A stretch of DNA of 64,000 nucleotides from Lanius collurio (GCA_020086605.1 JACBWW010000046.1:1038492-1102491), one strand, 5' to 3'; shown: positions 47,330-61,393, counted from the stretch's first letter. Numbers and translations: made by a program. Notes: a model not told the origin generated them from the letters alone.

Positions 47330-50270
47330 CACTAAGTCATAAAGCTCTTCCTTCATATTACCTTATGGGACTTTAACAGACTTACTCCTCAAGGATTATA
47401 AAAGGAAATTGAAATTAATCACAATTTGTAAAATAAAACATCATATGTGTGTTTCCTTTGCCATCTGCCCAGGGTTTTTTCCCTCCACCAACCTGCCAAT
47501 GATTAATTTTCTTTGGGGGAATGTAACCTGGAGATGATTGCTCCAGCAGCAGAGCAGGACTACACCCAGTGCACACTGCAGCCAGAGCAGGGACAGAGAG
47601 GGCACAGGCACTGGGAACAGCAGAAGTGCTTTCCATTTCACTCTTTCATTTCAATAATCTCCATACCTGTAATAGCAAGGGGGATCCAAAGCTTGGCAAA
47701 AGACAAGTGTAGGTGTTGGTACATTAAAAAGCTGACAGTTTGGCCACTGCTGCCATGCTCATTTCTTAACTGCTGTTTCTACAATTTCTATATTCTTAGC
47801 CTCAAACCAGTGCTCTGAATGTGTTTCCACCAAGATAATTCTTTCCTATGGATGCCCCCCTACAGAAAAACACAGTCAGAGGTGTAAGCTCAGCTCCTTC
47901 CCAGACTTGGCTCTAGGCAGAGGGTAGGGATGGGCTTAAAAGAGAATGAACTGGCAATAAAAAATCATAAAGGCCCCACGGGCTGAGGTGCCAAGGGAAG
48001 TGCCCCAGGGCTTCAGGGATGTGCTGAGCAGGCACAGAGCTGGGCAAGCACAGCCCCTGCAGGAACCACCCACCCAAAGCAGCAGCAGCAGCAGCTCCAA
48101 GTGCACTGACAAAATGCATCAGCAATCAAGGTAATTGCAGAGTGATACACAAACTCCTCCAGAACGCTGTGAATTATGCAGGCACCAATCTAAACTGTCT
48201 GCTTCTAACACGAGGAAAACAAAAAACCAAAGAACATCCACACAGAAAACACCAGCAAGAGCTTGGTGCCCTCACACATTAAATCAGATTAGTAGGACAT
48301 CAATAGTAAATTAAGATAAACGATGAAACAGCAACAGATTATTAGAGGTACCTTTAGAACCTTTCTAAAATGTGTATTAACATGAACAGTTACTCACTAA
48401 AGTGACTGAAACACAGAAAAGAGTGCCCAGCACAAGCAGACCTCCCTCACTTCTGCTGCTCCTCATCAGGGAAATTGCTAAATTGCCATCCTGCAAAGCA
48501 GGACACAGCCCCAGTGCCAGCCAGGGATGGCAAATTCTGCACCCTGGGCACTTTGAGCTCCCTCCTGGTACGTGGCAGCTTCAAGGAGAAAAGCAGAAAT
48601 TTGTTTCCACAGCTTTGTTGTGCAGAACTGAGAGGGCTCCAGCACAAACCCAAGTTTCTGACATCAAATGTATTCAGCAACAGCAATGAACCCAGAACAC
48701 CCCCCTCAACTTAAAAAACCTCTACAGTCTATTAAAAAAATCCAATATTTAAACTCTGCAATTTGTACTTTTTAAAAATTACAAAGTCCATTCCTAGTCC
48801 TCAATCTGGCCATGAACAGACTTCTATTAAGTTGTTTTGAGGGACTTGAACTTGGTTTATCTGGCTTTGAAAAAAAAAAAAAAGTGGTGGATAAAGCAAA
48901 GAGCTTTGATATTTATTTTACAAGAAAGTAGCTTAAAAAAATGGTAATAATTTAATCCAAAATGATGGCACAAAATAAAATAGAAATCATATCTAGTCTA
49001 CTGCTTCATCATATCCTACAGCATTGCAAAGATTAAAATGTAAGTTTGTATAAAAAAATAAAAGGAAACAGAACTACAGACGTTGAAAATACAAGGACTT
49101 ATTTAATACTCCTTCCTATAATAAAATAATAAAATATAATAAAATAACACTCAGTAGCATAAATGTTATTATTAATGACCTTTTCTATTTGTCTTCTAAG
49201 GAAATTGAAGAATAAAACATCATGTAAAATATCTTTTACTATGTAAAACATGATGAACTCCTGCTTCCTCCCTTTTTGTTCTTTCTGCTCCTGTCTCCTC
49301 CAGTTGCACACTTTGTCTTTATTTGCATTTATTTTGTGTACTATCAATAGTGGCCATGCTAAACACCAAAACATGTGGCCAGGATGGGAAATTTGGCCTT
49401 TGGGATCAGGGAGTGAGTGCATGAAAAGAGGGGAAAAGAAGGGAGTGCTGATGGAGGAAAAGCAGCACAGTTGTCATTCTCTTATTAAAAGTCTGCAGGA
49501 CATCAATCCCAGAGTCTTTCTTGAAAATTTATTGAAATTTAACAAAAAAATGTAGGAACCAAGTCTAGTCCTGTTTTCCTCAGAAACCCAGGACACTGCA
49601 AATTGCCTGCAAGCTCCAGAACTGCCAAAGGTAGTTTTACAATCTACTTTTGGACATTAGAGGGGCAACATCATCAAAATGAAGAGATGCAAAGTTAGCA
49701 AGAAGAGAAATAATATTTGTTTCTTGAAATAGGCAAGGAACAAACAGTAGAGGAGTCCACTGGTCAAATTCTCCTCAGAGAACCTTTCCACCTTTCCTGA
49801 AGTATTTGCACATCCTGACAAAACTATAATTTAATTTAATTCAATGAAATGAGAGAAAGGTCATATTTGCATGAGAAAATAGTTAAGTGAGATGAGCCAT
49901 CAGAAAAAATAAACCACTACATTTGCACCCAAAACCTCCAGGTAGGACAGTAAAAGGATTTTTTTCCTTTCAAAACATTACCATAAACAGGATTTAAAGA
50001 GACTTCAAATACAATTGTGTCCTCTTATGGAGTAACTATGTCCAAAGCTCATATTAGGAACAAGACTGTGCTTTCCTACACAATAAACAAGGTTTATTTC
50101 CCCATTTTCCTTTTAGAAGTCTTTGGAACACAATGCAAACCAAATCACAAAAAGTTCCACAAGCAGCCTGTTTGCCAACTTCTCAAATGGAACTGCATTA
50201 ATCAATCTTAAATGATTTCACATCAAGCTTATAACAAATTTACTTTGCACGTTAAACAAATCCCTCCATG
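47330..50270. other. Unique non-coding sequence, nothing recognised
   Basis: Includes a short (AGC)6 run at 48078-48095 and several A-runs. Chance frames only. Confidence 0.5.
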
Positions 50271-50274
50271 ACTG

Positions 50275-50415
50275 TATTAATATCAGTACTTATGCACTGA
50301 TCCAGTGGACAAATTATGCCTTACCCTGGATGCATCCATGGCCCTAATTGCACTGGAAAATTAGGCTGCAAGTGATCAAATCTCGCCAATTATTTATTTA
50401 ATTCACTTGTTAACA
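50275..50415. promoter_or_regulatory. Short unique block resembling a conserved non-coding element
   Basis: Non-repetitive, with AAATTATGCC, CCTAATTGCAC, AAATTAGGC and CCAATTATTTATTTAATTC segments in about 140 bases. The texture is enhancer-like; inference only. Confidence 0.22.
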
Positions 50416-50419
50416 ATAA

Positions 50420-53040
50420 GAAAATCCTCTCTTACTAATGAGAAAAAATTCTACTACAGAAATATACCTCTCCCCATTCAAAGGAAGAAGGGGAAAAAAA
50501 AAAAGCAAACCCCTTAGAGTTTGATAGATATTAAAGTTATTTCTGTGATCCTCTTATCTCTCAGCTTGCAGACGGATGGACCATTTAATGAAAACCATCA
50601 GTCTCACTCCTATTAAAGCCACAAAGAACAACCAACTTAACAAGAGAGCAGCTAAAATACCTCAGAAGTGCTCTGATCATCCCACGCGTTGTTTCCAGCT
50701 GCACACTTACAAAATGCCTCAATTTTATCAAAATGGGCTCTCTGCTCCTTAAATGTATTTCTTCATTAATTAATTTGTTGAAGTTTAGTTACTTGTTAAC
50801 ATTCATAAACCCATGACTATATTAGCATAATTTACAGCTCTAGAGCTGACAGACCTTCCTTCCCCAAGTCTCAGGAAGGCCAGTGCTGTGTGCCAGCTCC
50901 ACATCACAGAGCACACTGGCTGCCCCTGCTTTCCTGCAGGTCTCCAACTCTGCACCACCACCACCACCTGAGGAGAGCCCCTGCTTTGGGTCTCTGGTCA
51001 TTTGAATATTCTCCAGAGACAGCCAAACACTCACAAGATTCCCACTCTTAAGGGAAGGCTTTTTTTTCCTTAAAGCCAGGCCAAACCAGACACAGAACCT
51101 GAATTGTTTTATGGAGTGTGACATTTAAGTCTCAGGTTCCATGGAGATATCCCTGACTATGTTTCTGGCAGCTTCTTAGATTTTAACTCTTTCTTTTCTC
51201 CTTGTTTTTCAAACTGGCACTGACTCTTTGTAAAAAGTGAAATGCTCATTAGCTTAAATTAATTCCCAATGAGTAGAGCTCACATAATTCCCTGTAACTA
51301 ATTCTTGTTCTGCCTGCAGCTGCACCCCTAATCTGCCCATTGCTTCTGCACCTTGACATCTCCTCTGACTCGACACTGCCATGACTTCTCACATCTCCCT
51401 CTCCTCTGCACACTCTCCTGTTGATTCCCCTCATTACATTCCACACAATGTTTCACTCTTCTGTTTTGTCTTTTACTCTCACTCTCATTAAGACTCAAAT
51501 CTGTCACTGGATATTTCTCCCCTCCATGCACCATATATTTATTTCCACACACACTTCAGTGCTATCAGCACTGAGTGCTTTTGATGTTCAGCATCACATG
51601 TTCATTTGGCATGACACACAAATTCCTATTGGCTTTTGGATCCTGGAAGTTTTTTCATCTCTGTCCCAGTGGTGAAATGCAAACAGAGATCTGAGAATTT
51701 TCAATGCTTTTATTTGACTGTGTTCTTCACATTTGGAGTTTTGGACAGAATATGCATTTTTAATTATGCATTGCACAAAAACACTCTCTCCTGCAATTGA
51801 TACATATTCCAAAATATCACCTCCCTCCCCATTAATGCATTCCATTAATTTACAACTTGCTGAGCTGCATCTGTTAGAAGTGTTCCAAATACTGGAATTC
51901 CTTCCCAAATCACTGACAACAACAGGAACAACCACCTTTATTTCAGTTGCAGCAACCCATGGTTTTCCTAGTCCAACAGACACATTTGTTCACCAGGTCT
52001 CTATCATACCTTGGGTTGTTGAATCATTTTTGGAAGAAATACACTTCTGCAATACTTTCACAGGGAAGAGAAAGAGGGGCAGAGTGAGATTTAAATGAGC
52101 ACAGAAAGGAGATACCTTAGACTGACTGGTAGTATGGGCTCTGATTGTTGCTCCTGGAGTCCCAGACACCAGAAATACCATGAATTTAAATTCATAATCT
52201 GGAGAGTAATGTACAAAAACATCCAACAACTTCCACTAACATATATTGAAGATAAAATAACTATAAAGTGATAGGTTCTCAAACCCAGGAGTGAGAAATA
52301 TTAGCATTCCAGGGAAGATCTGCACTGTGTTATATTTAGATCCAAGAAAATGATGCAACTTTTAAGGAGAGGAAGGAGTGTCCCATTACAGTGAGCTAAA
52401 TACACCCCCAGAGCCATAACCAAGAATTAGTCTGTGCAAGCACACTGTGGAGGACACAACACTCACAATGCACAATTTCAGAGTACTCAATCTGCATTAT
52501 TTTCTAGTAATGCTCAAGATTATTCAAAACAGAAAGGTCACATTGATGACCATTGTTTTCACATCATAAGAAGAAGAGAAATGTGTGACTAGCACTAGGC
52601 CTCTGGGTCACTATGACTCACCAAAAAAAAAGGGGACTAAAACAGTTTTCAAAACTAGATCAAGAAATTTAATAATGGGAAAAGTGCAGACACAAGTCAG
52701 CAAAACATTTGAAATACTATAAGCTAGCAAACCCCTGCTTGGGACAATTATAGATATCCAAGTTTCTTAAGAATTTGGGTCACAATTCCATTTTTTTACT
52801 GCATCTCTCATCTCAGGATACCCACTGGGTTTCTGTGTCATGGAGTCAGAGGAGATGAAAATACACAGATGCCACATTAAGTCAGGTGAAGCATCCCTGC
52901 AGACTGAGGGAGCCGTGGTGGTGACTCGTGGCATTCCAGAGGAGCTGACAGCACTGAAGGATCCTGAATCCTGCAAACTAATTCCTGTAAAACCTCTAAG
53001 CTTCCTAGCTGGCACTTCCTTCATTGTGAGCTGGTGGAAT
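50420..53040. other. Unique non-coding sequence, nothing firmly recognised
   Basis: Overlapping open frames occur on both strands at about 51.4-52.1 kb (up to 129 codons on the - strand, 121 on the + strand). None has a motif I can name. The + strand frame at 52840-53238 runs through low-complexity CCAA repeats, arguing against coding. Confidence 0.4.
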
Positions 53041-53048
53041 TTGACTCA

Positions 53049-53180
53049 ACAAACCAACCAACCAAACCAATCCACCCAAACCACACAGAGCCCTTATCAG
53101 ATGGGAATGGAACCTCTTCAAATGCCATGCATTCTTCAGAGATGTTGTCAAATGTTTGTTGGTTTGTTTGGTTGTTTGTT
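53049..53180. repeat. Complementary CCAAA and GGTTT tracts (large imperfect inverted repeat)
   Basis: A CCAAAC-type tract at 53049-53083 is followed, about 70 bases later, by a GTTTGG-type tract at 53154-53180. The two are approximately complementary over some 25 bases and could pair as a long stem. Each arm alone is simple repeat. Confidence 0.6.
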
Positions 53181-53189
53181 TTTTTCCAG

Positions 53190-54050
53190 CTCAGGGATTA
53201 AAAAATCGTATTTTGGAACATCTCTAAGGATGCAATGAATTATTTTTTGCCAGACATGATTGATAGACCAGGGATGCCAGCATTAACAGCCCAGGGCACT
53301 CAGCATTAAGGGCTTATCTACAGCACATACAGTCAGGAAATTCAGCCTGGTGGGAACCTGCGTGGCACAGGGAAGACTGAGCAAACACAGAAAAGCAAAG
53401 GGAAAAATAATCGAAATAATTTGTTATCCCCTGCAGTTTATGAACAGGAGTCAGTCCTGGAAGAAAGGTAGAAAAAACCCTCAGTTCTGGTTTAAAGGAC
53501 CCCTCTAGGTTTGCTCTGCTGTTCTCCACTGGGGGTGAGCAGTGCAAACAAGCAGAAGGCACCACATTGGGAAGCACTTGGGTGTCAGTCTGAGCCACAG
53601 TTAAATGTTTGCTAAAGGTGAAGTGTTCAAAGGCCTCTAGAAGCGAGAATTGGCAATCCCAGTAGCACAAAAATTCTTGTTATCATTATAAACAAGTTGC
53701 TTCAACCATTTTCCAGTTGTGTTACTCTTTTGTTTCCTTGAGGACTGCAGCAAGCTCTGCACAGTCGGGCTAATCATCAGAGTTTATCCATTAGGAGTTC
53801 CAAGTTTCTGTCTCTCCCTGCTCTCTGATTACTGTCTGGTCAGTTAATTTCTGCAGCTTTTCTCCTGGCACTAATCAGGAATTAAGAGCTGCCATCAGCT
53901 TTGCTGGATACAGATTCCTACCCCTGCTTGGAAAGGATTTTCAAAACAGGCAATTCTTGGCCTTTTCTGATTATCCACAGACAAGCTCATAATCCAGTCT
54001 CTCGTATTTATGAAGTCAAGCAGTGAAATAAACAATGTTGATTATAATCT
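53190..54050. other. Unique non-coding sequence, nothing recognised
   Basis: The 118-codon - strand frame at 53314-53670 has no recognisable motif. Confidence 0.45.
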
Positions 54051-54052
54051 AG

Positions 54053-54093
54053 GTTGGGTTTTTGTTTGTTTTTGGTTTTGTTTTTGTTTTTTT
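54053..54093. repeat. GTTT-type low-complexity tract
   Basis: About 40 bases of T with G interruptions. Confidence 0.85.
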
Positions 54094-54099
54094 AAATCA

Positions 54100-56040
54100 A
54101 GAAGTAAAGCAAAAAAAACTTAGCATTCTAATCCTGAGACATCTGCTTTGCAGTTGGTCTTTTGAGTTTTAATCCTATAGGAGAATGGTTTTTAGTGAAA
54201 ATGAAAAGAAAGGGCAGGAATCCATTAAACAAAGCCCTTTTTAGGTGATATGTTTACAGTGGCCAGCATTTTTTGTCTTAAGAGTTTCTTTTGTGGCAAC
54301 TAAATAAAGATATCTCAGTCAAGTTTACTACAACTAAGATAGTGATTAAAGAGATTTTGATGGAAGAGCGTTTTAAATAGGAGTATTCCAGGGAAAGTGA
54401 TTGATAAGTATTTAAATTCTTATTTTTCTTGCAAAGCTGTAACATTGTCTATGCCCTCATACTGCTCTCATTCAAATTTGGACAGTCTGTGTAGCACCCT
54501 TTCACTTTGAGCCTCTGCCTTTAAAAAGTCAAAATGTTATTCTATAATTTCAGTGAACACTAAATAAGAAGGGAGTTTCAGAAACCAACCAACACCTGGC
54601 TGCACAGGAAGCCAGAGTCTGACCAGATACAGTGGTGTGCACTGCAAGAAACTGCTGGGAATAAAACAATAAATAATAAAACTGCTAAAATATCCATGTG
54701 CTGTCCTGCATTCATAAGGAGGCAAGAAATGGAGATGCCCTTGTGAGGTCAAGCCCAGGAAGTAAACTGGCCATGCACAGGGAAATGGTGCATGGACAAA
54801 ACCAGCCCCTTCCAGCTGAGTGTAAATTCATCATCTAAATGTGTCAAAGCAAGAAGAAAAAAGCAGGAGGGTCTGTGGTTCAGTAACAAACTGCAAAGTG
54901 TTCACTGTTCAGCACAGAAGTAGAATAAACAGCAGGGTAGTTCTACTTCTACACAGCATCTTTTTTATCAACCTCACATTTGAGTGAGAACTTGTCTGAA
55001 AGTAAGATAATGTAAAATGTATCTTGCATTTCTGTGCAGTCAACTACTAATTTTTATATTTTTTTTCAGATTTGAACAATTTGAGGGAAAAAATAGGAAA
55101 AAAGTCTTCATTAAAAAATGTGGTTGTTCTGCTGTGTCCAGTGTCCAAGTTGATAAGCACAAAAAGAATCAAATTTTATCAAACTGTACTACTCATTATT
55201 TATAACAATATGGCTTTAAAATAACACAACTGCAGCATGGTGAGTTATAATTCCCAGTTTCAGAAGTGAAAGGTCATTTTTTCATTTCCGGATATTCTCA
55301 GATTTGAAACAAATGAATGAGCAAAATAGCCAGAATTGAGGAAAATCTCAGGAAATCGCAGTGAGGATTTAGCAAGCAGCAAATGCGTGGGCACCAAGGG
55401 ATATGAGGAAGAGTCAAATATAAAATAATTCCAAATGGAGTGTCAGGTGGCAAACAGTTTATTTATAAGTGCTGTAACCTTAAGAAAACATTATTGAAAG
55501 CCCTCAGTAACACTGCCACAATTGGGTATCACTAATGAGATGGTTGAAAATTTATTAGATACATAGAAATAAATATGCTTTCAAGAAACCATTACTTTTG
55601 AAGCTCTGTCACAGACTTTTTTAAGAACATTGCTCATGGGGTGAACCCCAGGCTGACAGCAGAGGCCTTGAAGATGCAGCCACAAGATGAAAGCAGAAGC
55701 CACAGAAACCAAGTGCAGATGGACACTGGAGGGTAAACAGAGAACACAACCTGGAAAGAACCTTGCTTCAGGCCATAACAAAAGCAGTGGCAAACCCAAG
55801 GTTGTGTGTGTGGCTAAATTGTGTTAATGAAGCCATTAGTTATGCTAGCAGAAAGCTGTATCCTAAAGAGTATTGGAATAACTAAATTCTCCTGCTGGAG
55901 AAATTCCTCCTCTGGAAGGCTGATGAGGAACGATGGGAGCTGTTGTGAAGCCCTGACTGGCTGGGGTGTAGGGTCACACACTCAGCTCCTCAGGAAACAA
56001 CCACAGAACAGAGCCTGGCCTCTAAATCTTGTGTGCCAGC
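54100..56040. other. Unique non-coding sequence, nothing recognised
   Basis: A+T-rich, chance frames only. Confidence 0.5.
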
Positions 56041-56043
56041 CTG

Positions 56044-56108
56044 AAATAAAATAAAAACAAACAAACCAACAACAACAAACCAACCAAACAACAAAAAACC
56101 AAACCACA
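56044..56108. repeat. CAAA/CCAA low-complexity tract
   Basis: About 65 bases of A and C only apart from the first T. It is composed of CAAA, CAA and CCAA units. Confidence 0.85.
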
Positions 56109-56109
56109 C

Positions 56110-58510
56110 TAGTTCTGCTTGCACATTGATATGAAAAGCCCAGCTCTCCAGCAGCCTGTACTGCTACAAATGCTTATTTTGGAGGCAGAGAATCAGCTTG
56201 TGTGTGAGTTTGTGCTCCACTCTTCGTGGTGTCCTGTCCCCAAAGGCTGAGAAGTTGGATGCAACACAGAGAAAGCCTAAAGCAGTCAGGGCTTGGGAAA
56301 ACCCATCAGCAGGATCATTCTGACTGCTGCTTTTCAGTTCTCTGCCTACAGGAGATATGTGATGGAGATACAGGATGTGGAATTGTGAACCATCAGTATC
56401 CTGATGGCCTTTAAACCCACCCTATTCAGATATTTTATCTACGGGGAGACAGGAGAGGAAGTAAGGACAGGCCAGTGATGGAAATGGACTGAAGGCGTAG
56501 CAGAGGATGGGAGAGGAGATGAAATTTTGTTGGGTGACATAACACAGAAATTATCAGAGAGCCAGGAGGAGGAGTGGGTGACCTCGTGAGAGAAGTCTTG
56601 ACCCTGCTGTAAAGGTTTGGAAGTCGTATTTTCAAATCTGTAAAACAGCAGTTGTAACTGCAGACACTCAGTGAAGTAGCTCAGCAGTGGCAGAATTTCA
56701 GTCAGTTTTCTGTTTTAGTTTATCAACTACTTCTTATTAACATTTTAAGCTGAAAATTTATTTACCAGGACAGTTGTTTGCTGTTTGAACAGAACCTGCA
56801 TTCTTGCTAGTTCATGTGTGTGTGTAATGCAAATTTTTACAGAACAAACACTGAAACTGGTGGCCCAGATGCTTTTTGTATTTGTTCACTTTATTTGACC
56901 TGGCACTTAAAAAAATTAATTGCATTAATAAAAGCACATATCTATGAACTTCTATCAGTGTTAGCAAACTGCCTCCACATGAATAGATATGCACCACCAA
57001 GGCTGAGCAAGAGCTGTCCTAAAATGAGAATAAGAGCAGTTTAATTCAGAACATCAATTCAAAACTTCACACATCCAGCACAGCCATGCAACTTGACTGG
57101 CTGATGAAAAAGAAAAATGCATCTAGTAGCCTGAAAGAGAATGAGACTGGCTTATATTAAATAAAATGATAGCCTGAAAAGTTTTACTGGCAATCATAAA
57201 TGCTTTAACAAAGGAGTACGAACTGTTCCCAGAACTACAAGTGGTTTTAAAATGATGATCACTGATAACTGACAGAAAGGGAGAGAAAGCAGTAAAGAAA
57301 TAAAAGGATAACAAGAAACATTTGAAATCAGGGCTCATATTTCCTTTTGTTCCCATGTGCTCTCAGAAGGTGAATGTGATGTTGAACCCAAATGTATTGC
57401 TTTCTGTTTGGCCTCTGCTATGCACTCATTATTGCAGGAAGCTTCTCCTCACAGCAGAATACCAATGCTTTCCCACTCACCTCCCAGGGTTTCACCAGGG
57501 CATGATTCTTCCCTTCCTTAACCTATTTTTACACCAGTAAACCCCTCTCGATTTCAGTAGAACTTTGATTTTCAGCAGCATAAACACCACCTTTCCTAGG
57601 TTTGCATACCAAAGGAAAACATCAATTTTAAGTGAATTTCAGTTATCAACACAGCACATAAAATACACCACTCGGTAAATCAGGAAAATTAAGTCTGGAT
57701 TATTTAGTGTATCAGACTTGGCTGGAGTTCTAGAGAAAGTGCCTCAAGTACAATGCAGTGCGTCCCTATTTTATACACCATTGAACAGAACATCTACAAA
57801 TTGCCCTGGAACTCACATACTGCCATAGGGCTAACTGACATTATTCCTGGGCTGTGGTTACTCCTAATGCTCTGCTAATCGTTCTGTGCTCTAACATGCT
57901 CTGGGGGAAAATCTGTACGTTCCCAAAAAGCCAAAGAAGTCCCACTAATGAAATTAAGTGAAAGGAATATAATGTATTTTTGTCCATGTGAGTCCCTTAA
58001 GCTAAACTTCGGAGGGTGAAGCACATGTATTATTCAATAGAAAAGCTTTAATTAGTGTTTCTTTAAAATTACTCGGAGAAAGGACTAAAAGAATCAAAAT
58101 AGTCCATCAAGATTGTTGAAAGGGTGGCTAAGTAAATCTACAAAAAGCTGGCATTGCTGCACTGATGCACTTCAACTCTACCTGAAAGCAAAGGAGACAC
58201 AAGTGACAGTAAATCAAGTTCGTTTCACAGAACATTCAAGTTCTTTCTAATGGTGTGCAGGATGGTAATTTTAAACAAGGTCTGGGATTCATCTTGTTTT
58301 TTCCCAGACTATTTGTAATATTATTACCTGATTCTAAGAATCCTGAATGTAGAATATAAAGTGGATTTTAAACAGCAGTAACTCAAAGCCTGGAGAGGGA
58401 AAATGATTAGTTTATTTCAAATAGGTTTGTGCCAAAAAAATTGCAAATATCTCACATTTGCAGATATTGATTTCCAACCAGCCTGGTGTGTGACTGTAAT
58501 TGCTTTAACA
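56110..58510. other. Unique non-coding sequence, nothing recognised
   Basis: Moderately A+T-rich. The part at about 57830-58080 is non-repetitive and carries several TAAT/ATTA cores, but no sharper signal. Confidence 0.45.
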
Positions 58511-58511
58511 G

Positions 58512-58735
58512 ACCATTGTCTAAAGCTTGTAAACTCGAATCAACCCACATCCCTCTTTTCCTAGAAGATCCAGAAGCCTATCGATTCCAACGTCGTCTTT
58601 AAATTGAGATAATCTTTTGGAGATTTCAAACTTAATTTGTTGATTGCCTCTGAGTGACATGGGTTCAGCACTGCCATCAGAGGAGTCAGACTGTCCCTGG
58701 CAGTTGTGACACTCTGAGCAGTGGGGTTTGCACTG
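58512..58735 (-). other. Possible coding exon or decayed gene fragment (unrecognised)
   Basis: Reading right to left, one frame stays open for about 70 codons and ends in TAG (58512-58514 on the + strand). The peptide begins with closely spaced cysteines and histidines (CQCKPHCSECHNC). It continues into an S- and D-rich linker and a charged, helix-prone segment containing KFEISKRLSQF and GIDRLLDLLGKEG. The cysteine spacing recalls zinc-binding or cysteine-rich modules, but I cannot match a family. A second frame on the same strand is also open here, the acceptor side is weak, and a stop lies a few codons upstream. CpG dinucleotides persist inside, which is mildly unusual for this region. Confidence 0.2.
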
Positions 58736-59234
58736 ACAGATTGGCTGCCAGGGCTCTCATTATCCGCAGTGCTGTGCACAACTCGGGCCACTCACACCGA
58801 GGCACTTCTCATCTGCCTCTGAGCAGAAGATTGCCCTGCACCCCTGCTGAGTTTCAAAGTAATTTTCTCTTTTGTATGTCCTAATTGCACATCTTTTATT
58901 TCCTACCGGTCTCCTCGTGGGGCTCCTTTGTGCTGCAGCCAGCAGTGACACCCTGGACAGGCTTCCCTGAGACACTCATTGGCACCCCCAGCCACTTATC
59001 CAGCGCCTTCACTGTGCCAAGTCACACTCCCAGCTGCTAATTACTGTTCTCCATCTCATGCTCCACAGACAAAACCAATTATCATACAAAGGAAAATAAA
59101 AGTATTGTCTGATTTGGGTTTCCAAGCCTGGCACAGGCTCCGAGAAGGATGCCCAGCTCAGGCTGGGCTGCTGAGTGGGGCACCAACCTCACTTCGTTCC
59201 TCCTCCTACCAGCTGAACTCTTCACAGGAGCCCT
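58736..59234. other. G+C-rich unique sequence, nothing recognised
   Basis: A G+C-richer island follows the open frame at 58.5-58.7 kb. It has a few CpGs but too few for a CpG island by eye. Confidence 0.4.
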
Positions 59235-59470
59235 AAGCTCTGAGTGGGGCTTGTTAATTATTATTAATATTGGCCTTTCCTAATCTGGGCTATTACCATG
59301 GCTCAGCAAGCCATGACTGTGCACTTTGTTCATCTGTGTGAGCTCTGCAGGTGCCACCCACAGCAAAACACTGAATTATTCAATGTCTGTGTGCATGATG
59401 GCCCCATCTGACCTTTCCCTTGTTTGTAATGTTGCTGGCTCTTTAATCTTTCAACCACTGTATATCCTGT
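59235..59470. promoter_or_regulatory. Unique block resembling a conserved non-coding element
   Basis: Contains a TTGTTAATTATTATTAATAT run, a GCTCAGCAAGCCATGACTG segment and an ATTATTCAATG segment in non-repetitive sequence. There is no coding frame. Enhancer-like by texture only. Confidence 0.25.
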
Positions 59471-59474
59471 GAAT

Positions 59475-61393
59475 CCTCAGAAGACTTCATCTTACATTAC
59501 ACTGACAAAAAAAGCTTCTCCTTGTAGAAGTTTTCATTTAGTTTCTACAAAATATTTTGCACTTTTTGGAGCATGACAGAAGTTGACAAAAAAGTGCCTT
59601 CATGGAAACTGAAAGAACATATTTCTTATTATCCATTTTGCTCTTCTAGAAGATCCCAAATGTCATCGGTCTTTCTTAAATATAAAATAAAATAGCAACA
59701 CTGCAACTGTGCAGTTTATCATTCCTAAAGCTTTTCCAAAATACGTGTCTAATCACAATGGGTCCTGCTCAGCACTCTTTATTCATGACTTCCATCAAAG
59801 TCCCACTTCCATGGGAACTTAGCCTGAGGAAGGCATGCAGGGTAAGCCAAGGTGATTTCTGCAATCTATTATTGGGAAAATACAAGAAAACCCCCTTTTT
59901 TTTTTTTTGTCTTCACATTTAAAGGAAGTTTTACATGTAGGCTGTGCTGAGGCATTATGTTCTTAAGGAAATTCTTCTGACAAGAACAAAGCATTAAATG
60001 TCTGAGAGAGATTGAGGCAGTGTAGTTGTGCTGAGGGAGAAATTTTGCAGTTAAATTAAATTTACAGTGCAGTTCCACTGTTCTAAAAAGTGGTAGAAAT
60101 ACATCTAATTGTGCCATACCAAAGTCTATAACTCAGTCCTGTTATGTCAATGCTTGCAGGTAAGAAAACTTACTCTGTTTGAGCAGCACAACACACTGCA
60201 TGTTTGACTGAAAATGTGCTTTATTTCTTTAAAAGCTTCTCCCTAATTCACCTTCCCTGTCACTCCTGTGGGTGGCCGTGCCATTCCCATTTTTTATGCA
60301 TCTAACTTGAATCAATTGCAAGGTGTGTCTGCCACTGCTAAAATAGGAATCCACACTGCACAGTCTTCATTTCTGCCCTGAAGAAAGGGGGGATTCTGCC
60401 TCCTGCTCTGGAACAAACAGCACCAAAAAGCATTTGGACTCTTCTTCATGTGGAGCATTAAGCTCCATTCATTGTCTGAGCAGGGGCAAGAGGCAGTGGT
60501 GACAGGAAAGCAAATTTACAGAATATACAGAGTCAATAGCTTTGAATATATTGATTTATGGTTGCAAAAAATTTCTTTCTCCCTTTCTTTCTCAACCACT
60601 GGATGACATGCCCATTCCACTGACATGCTTAATTAATGTTGTTTCAACAACTCTTACGGGAAAATGTGTTCACAAAATTCAGACAGATACACAAAATGCA
60701 AGCTAAAACTGATAATGGACCCTGCTTTCAAAGCCAGAAAACACATGGTTAATTCCTTTGCCCAGTCAAGGTTTGGTTGAATGACCCACTTGGACAAAAA
60801 AACAGCACTTTTCTAGTTTTAGTAAGATCATTAAAACTCCATTAGTTTACTTTTAACCTTGGTACAAAATACAATCACTTCATTTATTATTTTCCTGCCA
60901 TTGGGGGATAAATTCCAAAGGATATTTTCTAGGCTAGAGATGTCATGACCAAGTATGTTACTCATTTCTGAATGTAGCCAAATCCCAGTGGTCTCTTGGT
61001 AAATTTGGTTTTGTTGACATCATGCCAAGTTATGTTTATGTTTTCGTAACTTATATTTATTAAACATTTTGAAACTTTTCAGATGATTTTTGTGTAAACA
61101 AACATACACAACAGAATATATTTCCTCATATAAATGACAATAATAGATGATGTCAGCTATCACGACTGATCTTTAAAATGCTGTTTGCACATTAACAAAG
61201 CCACAAAACTTCATGGGAGTTTGGGGCAGGAGCACTGGTGCAGTCCCAGCCATGCCCTCTGCACCACAAACCCCAAGGCAGCAGCCTTGTAACTGAGGTT
61301 ATCACACGTGGAACAGAGATCTTATTTTGGAGAACAAGTGCTGGCAAAGAATTTGTAAGGCGTCCTAACCCAGCAAACCCTTTTGCAAGTACC
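59475..61393. other. Unique non-coding sequence, nothing recognised
   Basis: A+T-rich with a T-run near 59897. Chance frames only. Confidence 0.5.

Noticed and set aside
51594..52098. Overlapping + and - strand frames of 121-129 codons
   Set aside because: No recognisable motif on either strand. Could be revisited if alignment shows codon-like conservation.
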